From Saprospiraceae bacterium (lineage in GTDB: Bacteria > Bacteroidota > Bacteroidia > Chitinophagales > Saprospiraceae): DNA of 41,305 bases. The stretch spans positions 1-41,305 of the forward strand of contig JARGNR010000006.1 in NCBI GenBank assembly GCA_029212405.1. Reading direction: 5' to 3'. The notes under the pieces are model-generated. The model had not been told where the DNA came from. It saw nothing but the letters and a program-made list of their open reading frames with translations, and made no database searches. A program made the position numbers and the translations under genes. Numbering within the stretch: the first letter of the stretch is position 1; each line of letters opens with the position of its first letter. Shown here piece after piece: positions 16,367 to 26,004 of this stretch.

Positions 16367-16580
16367 AGTTTGGTTTTAGATAGCTCGATTTTAATCAATT
16401 AGTGTAAAATAAAGGTTTTCTACTTGATATTTGCATTAAAGCAGAATTATGCAGATGAAAATCAATTACAGCTTGAAATGCTTTTCAAAATAAATCGTTG
16501 CACTAGAACTTCTTACTGCTCCATAGCTGTACTGTACCACAATCCGTAAAATCTCTTTTATTTTGCCCCTTCAACCTTAA

Positions 16581-17348
16581 TTATAAGTCATTATACTTTC
16601 CAAGCAATCCAATTTGGGATTTACCGGGCACAACTACTTGATCTGAAAACACACGCAGAGAGTCCAATGCAAATTGAATAGATAATAGGTCTCCTTTGTC
16701 CTGCCCCTTCTCCAATACTAAAGCCAGAATATTGGTGGGATTTCGCTTGTATTTCAACTTAAATTCCACAATTTCTCCGTCTTGTTTTGTCAACGAAAAA
16801 GAAGATTCGTCTACCAAAAAATCATCCAAGGTTTCGATTTTTATAATGTCTTTCCCTACCCACCTCTCATAATAACAGTCTAATCGAATCCGCTGATTTC
16901 CTGTTTCATCAAACATCCATCGGCCTTCCTCTGTTGAATAATTCGGATTATACTTCCATTCGCCATAGGATGCACAGCCATTTTCACCTTCTCCTCTAAA
17001 ATAGAAGGTGACATAATCCTTTTTAGCCAAAATTGGTATAGCGTTTCCAGCAATAGAACTATCCATTTTAAACCCACTCGGAACAGAAGGAAATTTCCAG
17101 CTTGTGATAGCAGTATCCACCATATTATTCAGTCTACAAAGCAATGAATCGTTCCTGACAATTTCAATTTCCCGTACATAGATAGGTTCATCTTTGTATC
17201 CATTTTTAAAATCAAATTCTAATTCCAACTCATTTTTAATGGAATCAATATTAACAAAACGAGTCAACACCGAAAAGACTTGACTGCATCCAGAACATAT
17301 GAATACACCTAATATTAAGACTACATATAAGTTAATCTTCATAAGCAC
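16581..17348 (-). CDS. Predicted lipoprotein, unknown function
   Basis: This 255-residue protein has a lipoprotein signal with lipobox ICSGC (Cys21) followed by SQVFS. Met1 and Met3 are both possible starts. The mature chain is predicted to be mostly beta-strand with several Tyr-Lys-Asp-rich loops; I recognise no family. It begins 15 nt after the DUF4272 stop, so it is likely co-transcribed with that gene. Confidence 0.7.
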   Translation of the reverse strand: MLMKINLYVVLILGVFICSGCSQVFSVLTRFVNIDSIKNELELEFDFKNGYKDEPIYVREIEIVRNDSLLCRLNNMVDTAITSWKFPSVPSGFKMDSSIAGNAIPILAKKDYVTFYFRGEGENGCASYGEWKYNPNYSTEEGRWMFDETGNQRIRLDCYYERWVGKDIIKIETLDDFLVDESSFSLTKQDGEIVEFKLKYKRNPTNILALVLEKGQDKGDLLSIQFALDSLRVFSDQVVVPGKSQIGLLGKYNDL

Positions 17349-17363
17349 AATTTTCGCTATAAA

Positions 17364-18575
17364 TTACGTGTGTGTTTTTACATCATCCCAATCTTCTCCA
17401 TTATAATTCGTGAGCCAATTCAAAGCATAATGACGCTCATACACTACACTAGGGTTCACATTCCCTGAAACCTGACCTCCTTTGATGCGGGCGTCCACAC
17501 AAGCCCAATGTATGCGATAAATCTTATCTAATTCGTCTAATATTTCTTTCTTACTTCTAAGCTGAACAGAATTTTGAAAATCTTCTCTCGTCGGTTGAAA
17601 AATGAGTCCAACTATTTTTTTGACATCACAAATTGTGTCCGGATAAGACAAGACATCTAATTTTCCTAATGCCCATAGAATTACATTCAGACTTTCATAC
17701 CTCCAAGTAGCATTTCCTCTTTCCTGATCCGATAGAGAATCTGCATTAAAAATATACTCTTCTTGAGGTGAAAGCAAACGAATACTTTTTTCTTTCACCG
17801 CTCTCTCTAAGTGCGCTTGTTCTACCCCTTCTCCTTTTACTGCAGTAATCATCAAAGCATATGCTCGATCAATTACTTCTGAGACAGATCTAAGTTCAGT
17901 ATCCTCCTCCGACCCTACTGTAGGTAAATGTGCATTGACTTTTACTCCATGTGTATTCAAAAACGCCTCAGAAACTTTCTTTCTCTGTATTTGATCTTCC
18001 TTAATACTTGTTTCGGGCGCATCCTTATATTTTGCTTCGACCGTGACATCAAGATCCTGAATGGCAGATTTACCTTGGGTATCTAGAATTAAATCTAGGT
18101 TCTTATCCACAAAATGCTGTCCTGGAGAGGCATTGAATAATTTGCTAGGTTGGACAAATAAAAAAGCGTTGAGCGTAGAGGTGATTTTACGCAAGACAGC
18201 TTCAAATTTTGGATTAATTTCAGGTTCTGCGATAAATGCCATTTCACTATTTGCTGCCATCACCTTGGCTAAAAACTTACTTCGCAAAGCCTCGTTGTCT
18301 GCAGGAAAATTTTGTATAAATCCAACCATGCCCGCAAGATTTTGAGTGAGCCCACATTCAATTTCATCTAATTTATACGAAGGGTTTTGTCGTTGTCTAT
18401 AGTTGATCCTCAACGATTTTGATTTACTAAAAAAACCTCCACTAATGGTGGCTTCCAATGATTTGCGTAAGCCCTCATCCTTACTTTTTACTTTTGCTTT
18501 AGGTAAGTTTTCTTTTACGATCTTAACGACTTCACCGAAATCTATAGCATGGCTATAAATGGTACAATTTTCCAT
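17364..18575 (-). CDS. DUF4272 domain protein
   Basis: I take the start at 18575 (MENCTIYSHAIDF), the usual opening of DUF4272 proteins; an in-frame ATG at 18617 would add 14 unlikely residues. The product is 403 residues. The DUF4272 hallmark is in the C-terminal half: EEYIFNADSLSDQERGNATWRYESLNVILWALG, YPDTICDV, RSKKEILDELDKIYRIHWACVDAR and NPSVVYERHYALNWL. The N-terminal 180 residues are a less conserved alpha/beta domain. It has no signal peptide. Function is unknown; DUF4272 genes are often found among immunity-type gene clusters, which is inference here. Confidence 0.88.
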   Translation of the reverse strand: MENCTIYSHAIDFGEVVKIVKENLPKAKVKSKDEGLRKSLEATISGGFFSKSKSLRINYRQRQNPSYKLDEIECGLTQNLAGMVGFIQNFPADNEALRSKFLAKVMAANSEMAFIAEPEINPKFEAVLRKITSTLNAFLFVQPSKLFNASPGQHFVDKNLDLILDTQGKSAIQDLDVTVEAKYKDAPETSIKEDQIQRKKVSEAFLNTHGVKVNAHLPTVGSEEDTELRSVSEVIDRAYALMITAVKGEGVEQAHLERAVKEKSIRLLSPQEEYIFNADSLSDQERGNATWRYESLNVILWALGKLDVLSYPDTICDVKKIVGLIFQPTREDFQNSVQLRSKKEILDELDKIYRIHWACVDARIKGGQVSGNVNPSVVYERHYALNWLTNYNGEDWDDVKTHT

Positions 18576-18708
18576 ATTTAATTCAGTATTTATTGGTTTA
18601 CTATATAATGACCCCAATATACATTCAATTATAAAAACGACTTAACTTTTTTACATTGAATACTCCAACCTATTCTGCTTTCTTAAAAAAATGATGGACG
18701 TTAAGCTA

Positions 18709-19308
18709 TCATTCCAATCTAAATTTAAATGTTATTGGATCAAGTGCAGTCTGACAATCCAAGGTAGTAACCTGATGCTTTTTTGCCAAGGCAACGTATC
18801 GTTTTAATTTATTTCTAACCTCTTTATCTATTCCATATCCCAAACTATTCTCCAGTTTAAATCCAACAACTATACAATGCTCATCATATTGAAATTGCAC
18901 CACAATATCTCCTTCTATTCCTTCTTCTCGAGCTATCGCAGGATACTTCAAATAGATGTTTAAATGAGAGGGCAATGACACCTTATTCACTTCATCAAAT
19001 ACCTTTACCAATTCTCCTTTCTCAAAGTACTTGAATGTTCGGTGTCGAATCAAGGTATCCGACCATATTTCAGATTGAATCAATTGATGTTTACGATTGT
19101 AATGGTCCACCTTTTTTAGTTCAGAAATCTTTGAAGTATACGTCGCGGTCTTAAGCGAATAACCATCCGAATAGTGAGTATATTCGATATCAAAATTCTG
19201 TTCATCCGAAAAACGAAGCGTGTCTAAGTACTGGCCATTGAACAATCCTTGTTGAGCACTGGCATTAAATGAAATGAGAAATGTGGCAAAAAAAATAGCA
19301 TATTTCAT
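18709..19308 (-). CDS. Exported TonB C-terminal domain protein
   Basis: This 199-residue protein starts with a signal peptide ending NASAQQ. Residues about 120-199 are a TonB C-terminal domain: LKYPAIAREEGIEGDIVVQFQYDEHCIVVGFKLENSLGYGIDKEVRNKL follows the YPxxAxxxGxxGxVxVxF pattern. Residues 25-110 resemble the MORN/toxin-antitoxin-like strand repeats often found before it (Y-F-E-K-G-E-L-V). It has no N-terminal transmembrane anchor, so it is not a classical TonB; it is probably a periplasmic protein of unknown partner. Confidence 0.8.
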   Translation of the reverse strand: MKYAIFFATFLISFNASAQQGLFNGQYLDTLRFSDEQNFDIEYTHYSDGYSLKTATYTSKISELKKVDHYNRKHQLIQSEIWSDTLIRHRTFKYFEKGELVKVFDEVNKVSLPSHLNIYLKYPAIAREEGIEGDIVVQFQYDEHCIVVGFKLENSLGYGIDKEVRNKLKRYVALAKKHQVTTLDCQTALDPITFKFRLE

Positions 19309-19418
19309 CCGACTCTTTTGGAAAAGATGATGAAATTGACAAATTTGGTGTTTGAGTCACCCATTCCTAAAGACTGGGATAAAAAAAGAAAGATCAATAC
19401 ATCACCCCAATGAATCTA

Positions 19419-20075
19419 TTAGTCAGGGCATTTTAAGTAATGTTTAATCTGATTGCCATATTCACCAAACTTCCACGTTCCACATTTAATAGGAGATTTT
19501 GTTCGTTGAACGATTTCAATAGTTTCTTCATACGTATGATAATCAATATGTGAAAGCGTATCTTGATATACACTATCCACCTGAGTGTACATACCTTCAA
19601 CAAATACACTACCATTAAGACATCTTTCAATATACCTTCCATCAAGCACCCCATTAGAAAAATTTTTCAATACAAGGTAATTATGACATTTATAGTCCTT
19701 TGAAACACTCAATTCAAATTGTCGATTAATCGTAGGCTTTACTTTTACATGTAAATAAGGAAAATGCGAGTTTTTAGAATATGTCAATTCAAAGCGATCG
19801 TCCATGCAGTAACCAGATTTAAAATTTTTCACTTCATTTTCTCCCAAAAAATACAAAAACTGATTGCCCTTTTCACTTATCCGGAGGGTATCCACAATTC
19901 CTAGAGAGGTGCAGATCTTATTGTATTGTTTAACGATTCGAAGTGTATTTCCTAAATCTGGATTATAACTCCATATTGAATCTATCCTTGATTTTGTTAA
20001 TGGTTGCTGTGCAAAAACACCTTCACAAACAAGCAATAGTACTAGACCAATAAGATACTTCTTCATAGATTCCAT
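19419..20075 (-). CDS. Exported protein with a MORN-like segment
   Basis: I start it at 20075 (MESMKKYLIGL), or at the in-frame ATG 20066; a longer start at 20126 would put a basic, non-signal extension first and overlap the preceding gene. The signal peptide ends GVFAQQ. Near the C-terminus FSNGVLDGRYIERCLNGSVFVEGMY and CGTWKFGEYGN resemble MORN/YwqK-type strand repeats. It has about 218 residues and no catalytic motif. It sits 13 nt after the previous stop, so the two are probably one operon. Confidence 0.65.
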   Translation of the reverse strand: MESMKKYLIGLVLLLVCEGVFAQQPLTKSRIDSIWSYNPDLGNTLRIVKQYNKICTSLGIVDTLRISEKGNQFLYFLGENEVKNFKSGYCMDDRFELTYSKNSHFPYLHVKVKPTINRQFELSVSKDYKCHNYLVLKNFSNGVLDGRYIERCLNGSVFVEGMYTQVDSVYQDTLSHIDYHTYEETIEIVQRTKSPIKCGTWKFGEYGNQIKHYLKCPD

Positions 20076-20088
20076 GTTCTGGTTTGTA

Positions 20089-20673
20089 TTAAGTTTCTTC
20101 CATCGCTTCTTCTCTAATGCTTTCATCGGGATGTTTCAGCATAATATCTAACAATTCCCTTCGATGAGAATCTTTCTTAAATCCACCATAAAATTGTACG
20201 ATTTTATAGTTTTTCAAATAGGCATCAGGGGTTCCTGTATATCCATAGTCATACGGTAAATTTAATGTTCCTTTCACAGCGTCAAAAAGCGTTTCTTGTG
20301 TTGATTCATTGCAACCTTCAATATCAAATGCAACTTCAAAAAGGTCCATCACTAGATACAATAAGTGGTTCTTTGATATAACTTCAGATGTATGCTCAAT
20401 CTTTAATAAATTCAATACAAATTGTCCTAATGCATGACAAATATGATCCGTCTCACTTTCAACAAACGGAAAGTTCCCTAATATGATTGCCAACACCATT
20501 TGACATTCTAATGCATCAAAATTAGAAGGCTCTACATGCTCTAAAAAATGTATAATTGATTCAGAAAATTTGTTTCGGTCCTCTTGTACCAAAGCATTCA
20601 CTTCACTAAAAAAAGTACTAGAATAGAACCCATTCCTTTCTCCGATTTTTTTCAACTCTTGTATCAATTCCAT
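20089..20673 (-). CDS. Helical cytosolic protein, unknown function
   Basis: This 194-residue, largely helical and acidic protein lacks a signal peptide and membrane segments. The C-terminal HRRELLDIMLKHPDESIREEAMEE resembles a single HEAT-like helix pair. I recognise no family. Size, acidity and neighbours (DUF4272, ATP-grasp) would suit an immunity-type protein, but no toxin partner is visible. The following exported protein begins within 15 nt of its stop. Confidence 0.65.
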   Translation of the reverse strand: MELIQELKKIGERNGFYSSTFFSEVNALVQEDRNKFSESIIHFLEHVEPSNFDALECQMVLAIILGNFPFVESETDHICHALGQFVLNLLKIEHTSEVISKNHLLYLVMDLFEVAFDIEGCNESTQETLFDAVKGTLNLPYDYGYTGTPDAYLKNYKIVQFYGGFKKDSHRRELLDIMLKHPDESIREEAMEET

Positions 20674-20710
20674 CTTGTGTTTTGTCCTATTACCTTATCA
20701 ATGATTAGAA

Positions 20711-21289
20711 TTATTTCCCTTTAGCCTTCTTCTTTTTCCAAAAATAGAGGACACTTCCAATTAATCCTACAAGTCCTCCCAAATAACTAAAATTGTGGAT
20801 GGTTCCGACCGTAATAAATTCATTCTTATGAATAACATTTTCTGGCAAGTACCAATTCGATGGACTACCAGACATGAAATATTGTCCATAAATGAATCCC
20901 AACCCACCAAAAACAAATGCCACACAAAGTGTCAACATGAGTGCTTTCATTGTTTCATTAAACATCGTCTTCGCTGTCTCATATCGCAGACCCAAAACAC
21001 CATGAACTATACCGATCAACAATCCAAACCACCATGTAGCTAATATCCCCACTATAGAAACTCCTTTTCTAGGTTCGTCCAATCGAATATCGGGTAATTC
21101 CAAGGTTCCTACATTCCTGCCCAATCCCCAGTCTTCTAAATTAAACTGAATAAACTTAAATTTGGTGTAATACTCATTTGAAATTGAATAGGTAATTTGA
21201 TCATGAACACATCCATATACCCCTCCAATAACTGAAGCTATAAGTATCAATACAATCAGAACAAAAACCTTTTTCAAAAATGTTGGCAT
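20711..21289 (-). CDS. Multi-pass membrane protein, unknown function
   Basis: This 192-residue protein has hydrophobic helices at about residues 7-26, 77-97, 115-136 and 166-184, and a basic tail (KKKKAKGK) that should stay cytosolic. The long loop between helices 1 and 2 (about 27-75) is polar and probably periplasmic. I recognise no family. It lies 37 nt upstream of the helical cytosolic gene and may be in the same transcript. Confidence 0.65.
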   Translation of the reverse strand: MPTFLKKVFVLIVLILIASVIGGVYGCVHDQITYSISNEYYTKFKFIQFNLEDWGLGRNVGTLELPDIRLDEPRKGVSIVGILATWWFGLLIGIVHGVLGLRYETAKTMFNETMKALMLTLCVAFVFGGLGFIYGQYFMSGSPSNWYLPENVIHKNEFITVGTIHNFSYLGGLVGLIGSVLYFWKKKKAKGK

Positions 21290-21337
21290 TTTATTGGTTT
21301 CCTTTGCTACCTAGAACGAAATTGAATTCATTCTAGT

Positions 21338-22066
21338 CTATTCTTTATATGGAATAGTAGCCGCTCGAATACTAACTACTACCTTATCAGGATGACAAAA
21401 ATTTAATCCAGCGCCCCAAGAAGAATTAAATTCAATCACAAACCATCCCGATGCATCATTATACCCTACATCTATCACAAAAGTATTGGGTAAATCCAAT
21501 AAGGACTCCTCAAGAAAATCCAGTATAAATGACCTTGGCCCACCCAAGTCCCCTTCCCCCTCATAGAAGGCTAAGTCCATGATTTCATTATCCAAAATAA
21601 ATGCTCGCACCTCCTTTTTGATGACTAATACCTCAGAACAAATCAATGTTTCAGCCTCTTCAAGTCCAACAATTTGAGTACTCAACAACTCCAAATTCGC
21701 ATACACTCCTGCTGGAAACAATTTTGGTGTAACTGGCTTTATAAAAATGGGGAATTTCAATGTTGTTATTTCACTCACAGAAGCAAGAAAGATAGATCGT
21801 TTTAAAAATTTAAATTTCAAGTCAACAATCATTTCATCTTTTGGGGAGACCATATCTAAATGCAGCAATTGAGCTAAAACCAAGCAAAATGTATCATAAC
21901 CATAGAGCGTCACCCTTCTACCTTCTGTTTCAGGTGTCACCCAAAATTTGCCTACTCTCATCACCTCTCCACCATTTTCTATCCATATACTTGCCAACTC
22001 TTCCCGTTCAGCATCTATTTTATCAGGAATAATAAGGACTTCATTTTTAAATTGAGTCGACTTCAT
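21338..22066 (-). CDS. ATP-grasp protein of the R2K clade (DUF4343-like)
   Basis: This 242-residue protein has a compact ATP-grasp fold. FPIFIKPVTPKLFPAGVY (about 105-122) supplies the ATP-binding Lys; ICSEVLVIKKEVRAFIL (about 142-158) is the family strand pair with its conserved Glu and Arg; and FVIDVGYNDASGWFVIEFNSSWG gives the metal-binding Asp...Glu-x-Asn end. This pattern fits the R2K clade, predicted carboxylate-amine ligases. No acceptor gene is obvious next door. It is divergent from the plus-strand VCBS gene, with 274 nt of AT-rich DNA between them that should hold both promoters. Confidence 0.78.
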   Translation of the reverse strand: MKSTQFKNEVLIIPDKIDAEREELASIWIENGGEVMRVGKFWVTPETEGRRVTLYGYDTFCLVLAQLLHLDMVSPKDEMIVDLKFKFLKRSIFLASVSEITTLKFPIFIKPVTPKLFPAGVYANLELLSTQIVGLEEAETLICSEVLVIKKEVRAFILDNEIMDLAFYEGEGDLGGPRSFILDFLEESLLDLPNTFVIDVGYNDASGWFVIEFNSSWGAGLNFCHPDKVVVSIRAATIPYKE

Positions 22067-22340
22067 TAATGAAAGTTTAGTATATCGTTCATAAAGTGGG
22101 GGCCTTAATTTGCATTCCCAATATCTTTAAAAATAAAAAACATAATCTAAAAACACTTCAAATTCCATTTTAATACTTGAGTATTCAATCCACCTTTGAT
22201 CAAAATTACCTTCTACTTTAAATGCAAAATTCTCAAAATATGGGATCAATGCTATCATTTTAGTGAAAACTCATTTAGAAAAAGCAGCAAAACAATCATT
22301 TTCTTTATCTTACTAGTATCAAAACCAATGCAATAGCATC

Positions 22341-25300
22341 ATGAAATTACGAATACTACTATTCCTTATTCTTTCCTGCACCCAACTATTTTCTCAAATT
22401 GGCTTCGAAGAGCGAATTATTTTAGATCGTTCAAAAAGTGTCAACGAAGTGGTAGAAATGGTGAGCGGAGATATTGATGGCGATGGAGATTTAGACCTGG
22501 TCTTAGGTCATCACAATAATTCGATTTCCTGGATTGAAAATGATGGCGATTTTCATACCATTGATAAAGTCAAAAATGTAGGTGTAACGAACTTTTCATA
22601 TAGTAAAATCGCACTTATTGATGTGGACAATGATTCTGATCTAGATATAATTTGTGCTCCATTTTTTAATGACACCCCTGGAGTTGTCTGGTTTGAAAAC
22701 TTGGATGGCAAAGGAAATTTTGCATTTTATAATCCACTTTCAATTGGGACATATAGAATCAATAGTATAGTTGCTACAGATCTTGACAATAACGGAGATA
22801 TAGATGTTTTTGTTAGTCAAGGTTATCCTTTCAAACATGTAAAATGGATAAAAGGCTATTATAGTGGCACTTATTTCGAAACCGAACAAATCATAGCAAG
22901 TGATATTAGAGAGCCTGTAATCCATTTGGACGATATTGATAATGATGGAATGGACGAGCTTTTTGTTCAGTCCTGGTTGGATGGAAAACTACACGTGTAC
23001 AAACAATTTAATTCAGAGTATTCCCGAATATTTTCAACATCGAGTTGGAATGCAAACTATATTGCTACTGGGGATATCGATGGAGATGGTTTTGTAGACA
23101 TCGTCCATCAAAATACATGGCTTAGAAACTTAAACAATTGGAATGTTTTTGAAGAGGCAGGTAGTTTCAGGCAAAATATTGATTTGGGAGACCGAGTTCA
23201 AGTGAAAGATGTGGATGGTGACGGTGACAATGACATTCTCATTTCACGTCGAGAAAAAGACATCATCGCTTGGCATGAAAATCTGGATGGGTCAGGCACT
23301 TTCAGCGATGAAATTATTCTCAGTGACAACTCTCAAACTCCAATTGTAGCCCTAGCTGAAGATTTTGATTTAGACGGAGATTTAGACATTATGGCTGCAT
23401 CAGAAGACGATGCAAAGATTGGTTACTTTGAAAACATCAATAACACTTCATTTTCTGAAGAGTCAAAACTCACTGAAAGTATATATTATCCAAGCGAAAT
23501 CTTGCCTGTAGACATTGATGGAGATGGTGATTTGGATGTAATTTCTACATCTATAAGGGATAGTAAGATAGCATGGTATGAAAATAAAGATGGTCTAGGA
23601 GACTTTGGTAGGCAACGAATAATTTCAGTAGAATCATCGGGGGTATCCAACATTCAAACTATAGATTTTGATGGAGATGGTGACCTTGACATTATAGCTA
23701 CTGGTGCTTGGACCTATCCTATAGCTTTGTATGAACATTTGGATGGAAAAGGAACATTTAGTGATCAAATATTAATTACAGAATATGCGAAGGGAGCGAC
23801 AGAATTAGAATTGGCCGATATCGATGGCGATGGTGATTTAGATATGGTATGTGCGCATAACTACAGGGATGAATTATTTTGGTTTGAAAATGTAAACGGT
23901 TTGGTAGAATTTGGTCCTAAAAAACTATTAGATTCTGCTACAAATATTTTGGATCTTGAGGTTAGAGATTTGGACGATGATGGATACCTCGATATTATTG
24001 CAGCAAGTGGAGATGAAAATCAGATCATTTGGTATAGAAACTTGGATGGAAATGGAAACTTTGGGGAGAAAATAATTATCAATGATGACGTTAAAGAAGC
24101 TTCATCCGTATATACTTCAGACATTGATAAAGACGGTGATCTTGATATTTTCTTTACGTCCAAAGAAGACAACAGTGCTTCATGGCAAGAAAATTTAGGG
24201 CAAGTTTCTTTTGGTCCTCCTCAACTCATCAATGAGGAAGTATCGGGTGACAATATTTACAGTGCAGATATTGATAATGATGGTTTCGAAGATATTCTAA
24301 CAATCGCTTACTCTGGTAGTCGATTGTTTTGGTATAGAAATAACGATGGCGATGGCACATTTGGCACCGGTCAGAAGATCGGCAGCTCTTTTTGTGACCC
24401 AGCTTTCATTTCTCTTGCAGATATCAACAATGATGGAAAAGTGGATATTTTGTCAGCAAAATGGGGCGATGGAGGCCTGAAGTGGTATGAAAATTTAGGT
24501 GTCCAATATAATACGGTTTCTGGTATTGTGCAATTTAGTCCGGATGGACAATGCATTACCAACCCTACACCTGTTCCATACTTCATGCTATCTACCGAAA
24601 CCAATGGAGAAAAACTGACCCAATTTACAGGAAAAGATGGTCGTTATATTTTTTCTACTTTCGATGGAGAGGTGATTACAGAGGTAGTCTCTGAAATTCC
24701 AGATTATATTCAAATTGATCCCGAACAGCACACCACTACCTTCAATGGTCTAGGAAATTCGAGTTCGGCTGACTTTTGTATGCAAAGCAATGAAAACATC
24801 AATGATTTAGAAATCACCCTATACCCTATTGGAGATGCGAGACCTGGTTTTGTTGGGAAATATGAAATAGTGATAGAAAACCTTGGAACAGCAACCCAAT
24901 CTGGTGAGGTTCTTTTGATGTTTGACGATAGTAAACTGGAACTAAAAGACACTAACTTCCCATTTGATGTGGTTAATAACAACTCTATTCAATTCATTGT
25001 TGAGGACCTTTTGCCTTTCAATAAACAGTCTATTGACCTTTCATTCCAAATAAAAGCACCACCTATAGTGGATATCAACCAACATCTCATTTTCGAAGTT
25101 TCTGTAGATGCGGACCAAGTGGATATGAACCCAGATAATAATCTATTTATTTTGGATCAACTTACCGTAGGATCTTTTGACCCGAATGACATCATTGTTT
25201 TAGAGGGGCCTCTATTGGACATCGCCAAAATTGATAACTACTTGCATTATACCATTCGTTTTCAGAACACTGGAACTGCGAGTGCCATATTTGTAAGAAT

Positions 25301-25835
25301 TGAAAATGAACTGGTAGACAAACTGGACAAAAAAACATTGAAAATTGAGAGCATGAGCCATGATGCTACGGTAACCATGGAAGAAGATAAGCTTACCTTT
25401 TTCTTTGATAATATCAACTTACCTGACAGTAGTGACTATGAAGGTTCTCAAGGATATGTATCCTACAAGATTAAGCCCTATCCTGATCTTCAAATAGGTG
25501 AGATCATTTCCAATGTTGCTGATATTCATTTTGACTTTAACCTACCCATCACTACCAATACTGTAGAAACCATGATTTTTGAGCCTGTAGTATCCAATGT
25601 AAAGGAGAATTCATTTGATTTTGAGTTGTACCCCAACCCTGCCTCAGAACACGTAACTATAGTCACAACTGAAGAAGTATCTCACATTGAAATCATTGAT
25701 CTGGAGGGAGAAATCATCCGACATGTAGATCGATCAAAAACAATCAATATATCTCAAATTGCGGCAGGTCTATATTTTTGTAAAGTATATACGAGTCATG
25801 GTAAAATGAATATCAAGAAAATATTGATTCATTGA
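22341..25835 (+). CDS. Giant secreted VCBS/FG-GAP repeat protein with T9SS tail
   Basis: This 1164-residue protein has a signal peptide of about 19 residues (ends FSQ). From about 40 to 740 it carries more than a dozen FG-GAP/VCBS blades, each with a calcium-binding loop such as DIDGDGDLD followed by a WYEN-type strand, forming beta-propellers. A strand-rich Ig-like domain (about 745-830), a CARDB-like domain (about 835-955) and a DUF7619-like domain (SFDPNDIIVLEG onward, about 955-1085) follow. It ends with a T9SS type A sorting domain (FELYPNPASEHVTIV). It is probably a cell-surface adhesion or binding protein; no enzyme motif was seen. It is the only large plus-strand gene in the window. 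Confidence 0.92.
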   Translation: MKLRILLFLILSCTQLFSQIGFEERIILDRSKSVNEVVEMVSGDIDGDGDLDLVLGHHNNSISWIENDGDFHTIDKVKNVGVTNFSYSKIALIDVDNDSDLDIICAPFFNDTPGVVWFENLDGKGNFAFYNPLSIGTYRINSIVATDLDNNGDIDVFVSQGYPFKHVKWIKGYYSGTYFETEQIIASDIREPVIHLDDIDNDGMDELFVQSWLDGKLHVYKQFNSEYSRIFSTSSWNANYIATGDIDGDGFVDIVHQNTWLRNLNNWNVFEEAGSFRQNIDLGDRVQVKDVDGDGDNDILISRREKDIIAWHENLDGSGTFSDEIILSDNSQTPIVALAEDFDLDGDLDIMAASEDDAKIGYFENINNTSFSEESKLTESIYYPSEILPVDIDGDGDLDVISTSIRDSKIAWYENKDGLGDFGRQRIISVESSGVSNIQTIDFDGDGDLDIIATGAWTYPIALYEHLDGKGTFSDQILITEYAKGATELELADIDGDGDLDMVCAHNYRDELFWFENVNGLVEFGPKKLLDSATNILDLEVRDLDDDGYLDIIAASGDENQIIWYRNLDGNGNFGEKIIINDDVKEASSVYTSDIDKDGDLDIFFTSKEDNSASWQENLGQVSFGPPQLINEEVSGDNIYSADIDNDGFEDILTIAYSGSRLFWYRNNDGDGTFGTGQKIGSSFCDPAFISLADINNDGKVDILSAKWGDGGLKWYENLGVQYNTVSGIVQFSPDGQCITNPTPVPYFMLSTETNGEKLTQFTGKDGRYIFSTFDGEVITEVVSEIPDYIQIDPEQHTTTFNGLGNSSSADFCMQSNENINDLEITLYPIGDARPGFVGKYEIVIENLGTATQSGEVLLMFDDSKLELKDTNFPFDVVNNNSIQFIVEDLLPFNKQSIDLSFQIKAPPIVDINQHLIFEVSVDADQVDMNPDNNLFILDQLTVGSFDPNDIIVLEGPLLDIAKIDNYLHYTIRFQNTGTASAIFVRIENELVDKLDKKTLKIESMSHDATVTMEEDKLTFFFDNINLPDSSDYEGSQGYVSYKIKPYPDLQIGEIISNVADIHFDFNLPITTNTVETMIFEPVVSNVKENSFDFELYPNPASEHVTIVTTEEVSHIEIIDLEGEIIRHVDRSKTINISQIAAGLYFCKVYTSHGKMNIKKILIH

Positions 25836-26004
25836 GTTTTTATTGGAATATTTAGTGATAGTATCTGATCGTGTGTCTATTCTATTTTTAGAATATTTAA
25901 AACACATCAACAACTTTTACATTTTGGAAAGATCACATTCATTCCTCACATACTCTTTTAATTTCATGAAAGTTAACAATCCTCAATACATTGATAAAAA
26001 CTGC

